Source of the DNA: Lingula anatina
Lineage: Eukaryota; Brachiopoda; Lingulata; Lingulida; Lingulidae
NCBI RefSeq assembly: GCF_001039355.2
Contig: NW_019774580.1
Location: 49,414 to 113,413, forward strand
Reading direction: 5' to 3'
DNA: 64,000 nucleotides
Part shown: positions 10,263 to 22,200 of the stretch, in pieces
Numbering within the stretch: position 1 is the first letter of the stretch
How the letters are laid out: each line of letters begins with the position of its first letter
Made by a program: the position numbers and the translations under genes
The notes under the pieces: model-generated
The model's database searches: none
Seen by the model: the letters and a program-made list of their open reading frames with translations, nothing else
Told to the model about the DNA's origin: nothing

Positions 10263-13200
10263 TTAGCTCACACAAGTAACCTCAAGAATCCTTATGTCCT
10301 AACTTTTACATACAGATCCAGAGGATCGTGTTTGCTGCTCTCCTCTGCAGAAAGAATGTCCGAGTTGTGGGTAGCACTCACTCTTGGTCTTCTCTGTTCA
10401 CCGACTCGGAACAAATTCAGATAAATTTGGGCAACATGACATTAGAGGGAGGAAAGAGAGTGATCCTCCAGCCCGGGGTAAGATGTATTAAAGAATAATG
10501 ACAGAAATGGCCTCTAATTTACATTGTATTGTATTGTATTGTATTGTATTGTATTGTATTGTATTGTATTGTAATCCTTATTAAGTATGAGAATTCCATA
10601 ATATTGCATTTTTCTGTGTTTGGGAATTTTTTCCAGGAATATCCAGGATATAGGACGGTAAGAATCGCGCCAGGTGTGACAGTGGGTGAACTGAACGACT
10701 TGATTGTACCTCTAGGTTTTACCTTGCGTTCAGGGCCTAGCATTAAGGAGGCAACTGTTTTGGGTGCCATAGCAACATCATCTCATGTGAGTAAATTATT
10801 CGACCAATGAGCGCCTTGAGAAGTCTTTCTGTTCTTGACATCATATTTTCTGCGCAATTTATAAAAACGCATTTGCTATAACGATCCATTATTCCATTAA
10901 GCGTAGGTTCAAATATTTTGGTTTCCTCTCCTCACAGTCGAAGGTGGTTGATTAAATTCACCAATTTGTATATTTGATTCGATTAATTATATCAATTTAA
11001 GGCCGGAACAAAAATCCATAAATGGTTAACGAGCGCGACCAACCCTCATTTTGTGTCACTTAGACTTTTCGCACCTTTTCTTTTTTTCTTGTTTTAATGG
11101 GACAAATTGACAATTGACATTACCATCCCCTACAAATAGTTTTATAGGGAAAAAATACCAACCGTCTCTAAAATTTAGGTTGCCTAACTACGCTCCCGAT
11201 TGTTTGATCGTTTTTGAAGTGTTGGTGAGTGCAGCATTTAATCGGTATAAATAAGGTGGTTTAGCATCATATGTTTAAAAAAACGAAATCGAAAAAAAAT
11301 CCGTGTACTTATCTTGTCAACAGAAAGTCAGTTGTCGTTTACCATTGATTAAATTTTGTCTGGCCTTATCTCACAAAATACCGATGTGGGAGAGATATTG
11401 GTGTTTTAAAGAATGATGTTATGTAAGTCATATCATTTTTACAAAAATGTAACTGCTGATTATTTTTAAGGGTGCAATGGTCAATGAACCAGCAATAGGT
11501 GGATACATGACAGGAGCAAGGTTCGTGGATGGATGGGGCAAGATACTGGCTTTCAATGAGGATACGGACCCCGAAGTTTTAAAAGCACTGCGCTGTAACT
11601 TGGGACTTCTCGGAGTGGTCTTTGAATTTGAATTAAAAGTGAGTTGCTTTAGCGGTCTTTTTTTTTTATGAACATACACCACAACATATTAAACATCTAC
11701 TATATGTTAAAATAAGAGTGAATTCAGAACAGATAATCTGCGGACTAACTGATCCGCCGACTAAATATGGCCATCTCCACTTAAACGCAAGCCGCCCTTT
11801 ACTCTGATGGTCTCCCCGCCTCCACACGCGCCATTAAACCGATTAAATCTCGGCTCCGGGAAGACCATCAGGGAATTAGCGGCATCCCTTTAATGCAGAT
11901 CGGCCATATTTAGTCCGCGGATCTGTTAGTCCGCGGATGAACTTGTTCTGAATGCGGTCTAATTTTGTATCATCCGAGATAGCCCGAAATCTATTGCTTT
12001 TGAGACTTATATACAGCGCATACAGACCAAATATCTGTGGCAGAGCTATTTTTTGTACCTGCATTTCACACTTCTACCAGTCTGTACTACACTTACAGTA
12101 ATTCTTTGTCCCAAGCTCATATTCATCTTAGCCCCTACGAAGACCCCTCTGATCCGGAATTTCAGAGAAGTGCTATCTCCTTTATTTCAGATTTTCCCGC
12201 AGGAACAAGTTAACTCGTGCGGTATCCTTACCCCATTGAAGACGCTTTTCAATCCGGAATTTCTGAGAAATGCTGTTTCCAAGAACAATTTTGTCTTAAT
12301 TCTGTCGGCATCCTATAGTTCACTAACGGAGAAAGAAGCAAGGTCAGTGTTGGAGACGGGGAAGGTTCCGACCACGTGGGATAGCGGCAATGACATAGTT
12401 TTAATTAAGTAAGTGTGCTTTATATCCAACTATACTGTATTTACACTTCTGTATACTTACATATATATATATAAAGTAAGAAAAAGAACTGGTTGCAAAA
12501 TGCGTACTGACGCTTTCCTATGGTTGCAAAATGCGTACTGACGCTTTCCTTTGGTTGCAAAATGCGTACTGACGTTTTCCTTTGGTTGCAAATGCGAAAT
12601 GCGGCTCTACACATCTTATTTTTATACCAATAAGAAAACCTCCTCCCTGAATGAAGTAAAACCAAGTTTTTTAATACGCAAAACTACAATTAGTCAAGAC
12701 TTGAATGGAACCTGAATATCAAGAAAGATGGACCCCAAATTTTGCCCCCAACTCCTCCCCACTCCCACTCCCTTGGAGTCAAAAAATAAGGGTGTATTCC
12801 CAGAGATTTAGATCGATCCAGGGATTAAGATTTAGATCGACCTAACTCCCTGGGGGTTCATGCTAAATTGCAGTCAGCCGAGCGCGCACCATAGTTAATT
12901 ACCCCCTTACAGCTTTCAGTAGGCGGGACAGACGCTTAAGCCGGCTAAGCTGATAGTAATCTAGTGAGACTCCCCACAGGGATAGATCGATCTAAAATCT
13001 ATGGAAATGGGGTCTAAGAAAAGATGCAACAAAATCTGGATCCCCGACGAGGACAGAGAAACAAAACTGTACTTTTTGGTGCCCTTGTCGGTTTAAAATC
13101 CCCTTATTTATCAAGAAGAACTAAACATGTTTAAATACAGACGTGGACACCGAACAACACGGATTACACCAGTAAATATATGGAGAAATTGAAAACCCAT

Positions 13201-16200
13201 ACACGTGAGAAAAATGGATTACATAAATTGGTATAATGGAAGAGATGGTGACGACGACGTCGACGATGATGATGATGATGATGAATATATGGTTAAATAT
13301 TTTGGTTGTAATTCAGTATTGTAGATCCAGACGCCACGCCTGATAGTCTGAATACCTCTGATGATCCACTGCCGGAGGACGTGACGGTCGTTTCGACGGG
13401 ACAGGTATACCACCAGCGGTATTATGTCTTGTTGTTGTTTGTCACATTATTTGCAGCCTTTTTATGTGGAGGCACAGTACAACCCCCCCCCTTCCCCCCN
13501 NNNNNNNNNNNNNNNNNNNNNNNNNNNNNNNNNNNNNNNNNNNNNNNNNNNNNNNNNNNNNNNNNNNNNNNNNNNNNNNNNNNNNNNNNNNNNNNNNNNN
13601 NNNNNNNNNNNNNNNNNNNNNNNNNNNNNNNNNNNNNNNNNNNNNNNNNNNNNNNNNNNNNNNNNNNNNNNNNNNNNNNNNNNNNNNNNNNNNNNNNNNN
13701 NNNNNNNNNNNNNNNNNNNNNNNNNNNNNNNNNNNNNNNNNNNNNNNNNNNNNNNNNNNNNNNNNNNNNNNNNNNNNNNNNNNNNNNNNNNNNNNNNNNN
13801 NNNNNNNNNNNNNNNNNNNNNNNNNNNNNNNNNNNNNNNNNNNNNNNNNNNNNNNNNNNNNNNNNNNNNNNNNNNNNNNNNNNNNNNNNNNNNNNNNNNN
13901 NNNNNNNNNNNNNNNNNNNNNNNNNNNNNNNNNNNNNNNNNNNNNNNNNNNNNNNNNNNNNNNNNNNNNNNNNNNNNNNNNNNNNNNNNNNNNNNNNNNN
14001 NNNNNNNNNNNNNNNNNNNNNNNNNNNNNNNNNNNNNNNNNNNNNNNNNNNNNNNNNNNNNNNNNNNNNNNNNNNNNNNNNNNNNNNNNNNNNNNNNNNN
14101 NNNNNNNNNNNNNNNNNNNNNNNNNNNNNNNNNNNNNNNNNNNNNNNNNNNNNNNNNNNNNNNNNNNNNNNNNNNNNNNNNNNNNNNNNNNNNNNNNNNN
14201 NNNNNNNNNNNNNNNNNNNNNNNNNNNNNNNNNNNNNNNNNNNNNNNNNNNNNNNNNNNNNNNNNNNNNNNNNNNNNNNNNNNNNNNNNNNNNNNNNNNN
14301 NNNNNNNNNNNNNNNNNNNNNNNNNNNNNNNNTGATGACTGGCTAGTCTTGCAATTAATCACTGCAATGGGCCATATAAATGGAAATTTGTAATTTTGGG
14401 GAACTATCCATGTACAGAAGAGGACGGGGCACATGTACATTCTATGATAAACAAACAAACAAAAAAAAAAAAACAGCAAGTGTGAGACAGACATATTAAT
14501 CACATTTCTGAAGAGACTGCAGGTGAAGCCCCAAAATGTGATGAATGGGAATTCCTGGGTGTTTGGTATTTTCACTGCCTTCTCTTAAAGGCATCGGACC
14601 CAGCAACGGAAGATTTGTTATTGGTGTATCTGAGTCGAGAGACTTTGTGCTATTTAGTGACTTTAATCATAGAAATAGAAAGATGTTTTTCTGGTTCTAT
14701 GCTTTAATTAATGGTAACCAGAATCTAGTGTCTATTTTGTAAAATTATTCAAGCAACCAGAAACTAGAATCCTTTATGCAGGAGGGGGGAAAGGGAGAGG
14801 GGTGGTCGAAATAAATGTTGATATAAACGTTTTAGGCAAAGAATTCGAGATCAAATTCTCTAACTAATCACGATAAAGGCCTAAAGGTTACCGTGTTCGA
14901 GGTCATACAAAAATGACTTAAGTTAAAAATTAAAAATGTTCTAAAAATAAATGTGGCAGCGTAATAAACTGTGAATGAATTAATATAGGCCTATATTTGT
15001 CAAGTCGGATTTTTGAAAAGGTATATGGCACTTTGTAACAGCCGATGAGTTACCGTTATCAAAATCAGATCACTTGAGGTCACTGACATCTTTCCTGTAC
15101 TCTTATAACAAGTCATTTTGAAATTATGGCGTAGCGATAGTACTTTCCTCCAGATTACATATAATATCCCTCGCAGAAGATAATGCCTCATAAATATTAA
15201 TGAGTGGTGTCAATGGCCGGGAATGCGAAAAATATCTCTTGAAAGTGTCGAGCAAGATGTCTCTTAACCTCTGGGACAACCGTCATTAAAAAATGCCAGT
15301 GGACAACATGTTTTATTCTCGAAAACTTTGTCATCACTCAATAAGTACTATCTCTTCTCTATTTGACCAATGTTGTATACGTAAACTAGTTACGATCCTT
15401 TTCTTCTTCCTTTTATTTTCTTTCTTTCTGTACTTAATTATTTTTGGTAACTTTTGTGCTCCATACTGAAATCTTTGAAGTTATACATTTATTCTGTTGT
15501 ATATACGTATCCATTTGTTTAATTTATTTACTTATTTAATTTTGTGGAGAGCATTTAATGCTTTTAGCGCTTTGCCTCCATTTCTTTCGAATAAACGTTG
15601 TTTAAAAAAAACATGTTTTATTCAGAAACGTGCTGGTACGAATGCACATGTACAGGTAGATGTCACTCACGACACAGATTTAATCTGTTATCCAGGTTGT
15701 GACCCCTCAACAAAAATAATACACTGAAATGTCCAGAATCAATGATTCGCAATGTGAATAATATGGTGTTTTTACATATTTTATCATGGGTCATTTTCCT
15801 TTTCCCAATATTTCAAGGTGGAATGTCTGGGGATGGTGAGTAAAATACGTTTTTTTGTCTTGCTGGGGTAGTAACATCTGCCTTCCAAGCGACACCGACA
15901 ATTTATGTACTCAAACATGCGCCCAAGAGTTATCCAATAAAACAACATTCGCTAAACTGCAATAAAATGACTTAGCTGTAGAAGGGTCAGACCTCAAACG
16001 TCAATTGTCATATTCTAACACAAGTCTTAGATTTTGGAGCACAAATGCACAGATTAACGACTCTAGCCACGAATAAACTATCCCATCGTAGAATTCCTTC
16101 TCACAACCTCGACATTTCATTACACAAACAATTTGGCCAGCTTCCATCCGGGTCTCTGGCTGTATACATAGGTCCCCTATTCCCTCTACCAGGGTGGCAG

Positions 16201-19200
16201 ATATCATAGGGAAATTTTGAAAAAGCAGAGAATGAAATGACTGTCTATTTATCTAAAGGCATACCTGTTAACATCTTGTGAAAAAAAATCTGTTGCCCTG
16301 GTAGAGGGCAGAGAATGAAATGACTGCCTATTTATCTAAAGATATATTTGTGAATATCTTGCGAAAAATCAATCTGTCGCCCTGGTAGGGGGTAGGCCCC
16401 CTACGGGTTATTTTTGTACGGTAGCAGTGCGTTCTCAACAATCGGAGCGTATCGAACGGGCCGATAAGCTGATAAACGGTTTGTGTAATGAAACGCTGTG
16501 CTTGTGGTAAGTAATATTAATTTTTACGTTGGAGTAGTTAATTCATGGCAGGGGTCGTAGATATGTGAAATAGTGCTCACAAACTTGAGGCTCCAGTTAG
16601 AAAACGCTCAATCCGTTTTATAAGGCCCGAGGATTGCTCGTCGCATTGTAGAGTACCTTGGCCCCGTAATGCCCCTATTCCACACAGACCACGAATCGTA
16701 ATCATTTCGTGAAGTTCTTACCAGATTCGTATATAATCGTAGTCAGTTCTTGCAATAATTGATCAATCGGGAATTCGTGGCAAAAACTTTGAGCTGTTCA
16801 AAATTTTGGCCACGAACTCCCGATTCTATAAAAAAAGCATTGTGAATTTTTGACAATATTCGTGCGATTCCAGCCGAATCCCACGAATGTTCGTAACACT
16901 ATCGCACTTGTATCGTAACTGAATCGTAGAGCGTGTCGATTTGGCCAGAAAATTTGCAAGATCTCACGAATCTTCACGAATTCTGAAATTTGTCAATTCC
17001 TGGCGATTCGTGGGATTCGTGGTCTGTGTGAAATAGGTGCATAACTCGAAAGCATCGCGCATTGCGACCGAGCGCAAGCGTCTCGATTCCATAAATGGCC
17101 CATACTCGCCCCATATATAATACATTAAAGCATCTGTGTGATAACGCTATTCGCAATACGAGATGCTTTCGGGTTACGGAGCCCATGTTTGAACCATATA
17201 TGTTATGTATTAATGTATATCATAATGATTATGGAATGTAAATGGTAAATTAGGATTTAATGTAAAAAAAGTGTGTCAGACTGGTCCGCCGTGTCCTCCT
17301 TATGGACATATACTTTTAAGTTCACCGTTCACCGGATCGAAATGCACGATAGCACGCCGAACGGGTCATGTTGTCATACAAAGAAAAGATTTCCGCACCT
17401 AAAATTACGGAATAGGCTGAAACTACTGCGCATGAGGTGAAATCAAAGAATGGACTTTCCACGCGCAAGCTGTTCAGTTCTGTTCAGTTCGAAATCCTAT
17501 AGCTATAGGTTCATTTTCTTTTGTGTGGTTTGCGATTATGTGCCTATTGTCAGAGACATGGGTCAACGGATTTCCTTGAGTAGTTGGCCGATTCAGCGTG
17601 CATCCAATGCACGGTCCCAGCATTCCTTTTCTTTTGATACCGGTCGCACCAGGGGCGGGTCCGGAGATACTATTTGACAGTCTTCCAAATTATCTTTGTT
17701 GACCCCGCCTCCATTTTTGACTGTCTTCCGACAGAAAAATTTAAATATCCGTGAGTGTTAACTTGAAAATCTGACCGTCTTTCTGAAGACCCAGAAGACG
17801 GCCTCAACCCGCCCCTGCATACGGTACTTATTACATGTATCATTAACTCAAAAACAGCTATCTGATTTTCAGTACAAGACGGTGGCATTATTAGCGGTAC
17901 AAATGATATTTACCAGTCTCCAAATTGAGAAACCTAGAGCTAAAACGGATTTATAACTTGCCAACGGGGACCTATTTGACGTTCACTACACATGCTGACA
18001 AGACACGGTTTGCAAGAAGAAACGCACGAAAGATTTACAGAAAACAGAAAAAGTCGGCCTGGCGTGTAAAATACCAACTTCACTGACTAAATGTGCTGTG
18101 AAATACGCAGGATATCATCTCGGCCTTTTGCTTTTTATTGAGGAAAAAGCAACGAAGGAACAGAGGCGAAGCGATTTATAAAGATGGCATACCAAGGTTG
18201 GTTCGTCCTAATTGCGACAATTCCGGCTTCCCTGGTTTGTGCAACTTTTGCATCATGGTCAGAGTTTTTTGCGGTGTTAAGTCAACCCGATTCCGGGATC
18301 TATGGCTCGGTGACTCTACTAGGTAAGTTGTATTGGCAGTGGACGGGTAAAAAGTTTGTAAGAACATGTGGAAATAGAGGTTCATAAAACTAACATTCCA
18401 GGTTCAAGAAAACATGCACATGTACGTACAAAACGTTGCTTTTAGATTTTTTGTAGAAGAATAGTTCACGCCTTATCTCTACTCTCCTCCACCGGGATAA
18501 GTTTTTCGTGGAATATTTACTGATATTTATCTAGTTTTTTCTGCACACATTTCTGTACTGTGATCCTGAGATGAAAAGCAAATATAACACGGTAGTGTTA
18601 CTCTCTTTATTTCAGTTGGTGACTTTTACGTAACCAACAAGGCATTGTCTCTCTGTCAGAAAAATAAAAACACAAATGACTTCATCACACAGCTGTCCTC
18701 TGGTAGACATTTCCTTAATTGTCACTGTCAAAGATATAAATAGATAAATAAATATATATAGCGAGCGAAACTAGGCAAAAGAATACTCTTTCCCTGTGAC
18801 CTGAACATTATTGTAAAATTAACATCTATTGTATTCTATTTGCCGAACGAAGCGAGACACATTTTCCTTCCCCCCTTAGCAAAGTCTTGGTTCCGCCACT
18901 GATCAAATGCACAGATTTTAAATATGACACCAATCATGACACCTTATCATAATTATACCAGTCACCCAAAACCGTGTTAACAGCCATTAGCCACCCTCGG
19001 ACCCAGGTTTAATGTTTTTAAAACTCCCCAAGCGTAGCGAGGCAAATATAGAATGACAGAAAAAGGGAAGTGTTACTTTTATGTGCAGATCACAGGATTG
19101 TAAATTGTCTAGTTTTTGTCTAGTTTGGGGGGAGATGAAGCCAACAGTGTATGCTATGTACACTGTATAGTGTAAATGATTTGTTATTGTGGTCATACGA

Positions 19201-22200
19201 TGGAATGCTAAACCCTACTGTGCCAAAGACACCCTTCCATAAGTATCATAGGCACGCACACAGAAGTTCATATTGTTCAAATGCCCCTGTAGAGCCGCAT
19301 TTTGCAACCGACCGCATTTTACAACCGGTTGCAAAATACGTTCAGTTGCAAAATGCGGTCCTACTAAGTAGTGCCGCATTTTGCAACTGAACGCATTTTG
19401 CAACCAAAGAAAATCGTGAAAACGCATTTTGCAACTGCAACGCATTTTGCAACCAGGATTCTTTTCTAAGAGTCTAAAACAGTTTGAAGTACTAAACAGG
19501 TAGAATTAGAGTGGGGACGGGTTTGCTTCGACTAAATGCGGCTCTACACCCTCAATATGATACGAACAGGAAACAGTCACAAGTAGGCCTAATCCTCATG
19601 ACTTCAACCTAACCAGAAGTTAAGACATTGACCAAATTTGTAGCTAAATGATATAGAGAAAAGCAGGACTTCTTAGTACAATTTAACACAATAGCCCAAA
19701 ATACGTATGGCATGTCTATGGGGAGAAACATTTAATGGATGTGGTAGTATCATGTAAAATATTATATCCTGGCATAATTAAGGTTGGCAGAATTTGTTCC
19801 AATTGCGTAAACGTCTTCATAATCATATGAATTAGTCTTTATTATATGTATTAGTGTTCGTGTAAGATACATGTAATCCTTAATTTGATATTGTACTGTT
19901 CGTACGGTAGTTACAGAATATAATAGTACAGTGCAGCTTAAAGTCATATTAAAATGTACTAGTACCGAAAAAAATGGTAAATTAGTAAGAAAGAAACATA
20001 TTAAGACATTATATGTAGGTTTAATAAATGATAATCAGGATGCATTATTTTTATGAAAATTTCAGGCTTTGTTCAGTCAGTTTACGTCCTGAGTGTTTTC
20101 GTGCCCAGTCCATTTACAAAGATGGCCGCCAAACACCTCAATATACGCCTGTCTTTTATGACCGGATTGGCAATCTCGTTCTTGGGCCTGGTGCTGAGTT
20201 CCATCGCCCCGGATATTACATTTCTGACAATATCGCGCGGAGTTTTTGTTGGTTTTGGCGTCAACTTCACCTTGGTTCCCATATCATTTCTTATAGCTGA
20301 GTGGTTTCCATGGGAACATCGTTTCCACGTTTTGGCAACAAGTTTTCGGATGACGATTAATCCTATAGGTAAGGGCAGCTTTTCGTTATGTCTATTTCTT
20401 TAGTTGATTTTGCATATTCAACAACTGCTACCTGGAAAACACATTTACTTGCAATTTTAATTCTCTATTAGGGCTTCAATCATAAGACATAAAACGATCC
20501 CCTAATTACGATGTTTTACCACACTAAGGTATTAATTCGCCTCTTTAACGATAAAATCAGAAGTAACCCTTTTAAGAAGATTGCTTTACACGCGATTGTA
20601 GCACTTATTGTTCTGATTAAGTAGGCTTTTAAATGGTGCTGATAGCTTATCAGGTGAGGGAGATCGGCTTGAAATAGAAAACACAATTTTCACAACAAAA
20701 ACGCTGTCATTACGTCATCAGTCCGAATAAACATATTCGCGTCGATGTATTTTCGATGTAACAGCAATATCTCATAACATGACGATGTTGATTTCATTCT
20801 TATGATCTTTTCTGCATTATCTAAGCGGATAGGAAAATAGACACTAACATATCGAACCACCTTAACGTGTTTCAAAGGTCCATTGAAAAACAGCCATCTT
20901 CTGTTCAATTTCCAGGGAGCGTAGCTGGCGCTAATCTTATCAGATGGATTAATGATCTTCTCGGCTGGAGGTATTCTTTTGGTGTTCTCGCCATTCTTGC
21001 AGTCTGTACTGCTTTTAGTTTGGTGCTGTTTCTTCGCCACCCAGAAGAACACGACAAAGATAAGGCACATTCTGAAGCACTCGAACAAAGTAAAATTCCA
21101 TGGAGCAGAGCATCTAAAATGATTATATTTGTTCTTTGGGTGACTATATCATCTTGCAAAGCAGTTGGTCAAGCAGTATTTTACACCATTGTGGTAGGTN
21201 ATTGAAAAACGGCCATCTTCTGTTCAATTTCCAGGGAGCGTAGCTGGCGCCAATCTTATCAGATGGATTAATGATCTTCTCGGCTGGAGGTATTCTTTTG
21301 GTGTTCTCGCCATTCTTGCAGTCTGTACTGCTTTTGGTTTGGTGCTGTTTCTTCGCCACCCAGAAGAACACGACAAAGATAAGGCACATTCTGAAGCACT
21401 CGAACAAAGTAAAATTCCATGGAGCAGGGCATCTAAAATGATTATATTTGTTCTTTGGGTGACTATATCATCTTGCAAAGCAGTTGGTCAAGCAGTATTT
21501 TACACCATTGTGGTAGGTTATAGGATATGTAACATTAACATGCAATGAACTATCAGAAAAATAATTCTATAAATCTTATATAAATAATTAATGATATTAA
21601 TGTTATAGGTACAAGTCATTCAAGTCATTCAATCATTCAAGTCATTCAAATGTACCATATATGTGCTCTATGATAGGTGGGTCAAAATGTTTAAACATTA
21701 ACACTATAAAAATGTGTTTTAGGTAAAATATGGAGAGGACCTGGGTTTTGATGCTCTTACTGCCACTCATCCCTTGACAGCAGATGGGATAACAGGATCT
21801 ATATCTAGAGGGCTCACCTCTTTCCTTGGAGACTATATAAAGGGGAACATTCTGCATATGTATGCCGTTTGTGCCACCATGTTGTCAATGGCCAATGTTT
21901 TGGTGCCGTATGTTAAATCGCCCGTTGAATTGATAATATTTGGCGCAGGTATAAAAAAATTTGAAAACGGTATTTTTTTTGTATCTTGTAACGTAAGATT
22001 CACTTGACTCTATTTTATTAAAGACAGAACGATGTTTTTCTTATTTGTAGACTGCTATTGTAATATCTTATAATTTTTTTTCTGATATTTGTTTTAGTAT
22101 TTGATTTCGAATCATGATTTTATATCACAGTAATAGGAGCCGGACAGGGTCCTATCTTGGCCGCGTGGTATGCCGCGTGCAGTGAAGCCCTGGGCGGGGA

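Noticed and set aside
11876-12064. 62-codon minus-strand ORF with RAISDDTKLDRIQNKFIRG
   Set aside because: Runs through the right half of a family 6 MITE; no partner exon or domain.
12488-12600. Regularly spaced repeats resembling a CRISPR array
   Set aside because: Eukaryotic intron, few units, spacers not unique, and the unit belongs to the family 4 transposable element.
13381-14575. Several ORFs of about 300-377 codons on both strands
   Set aside because: They consist almost wholly of unknown residues across the N gap; the same applies to ORFs at 48150-48802.
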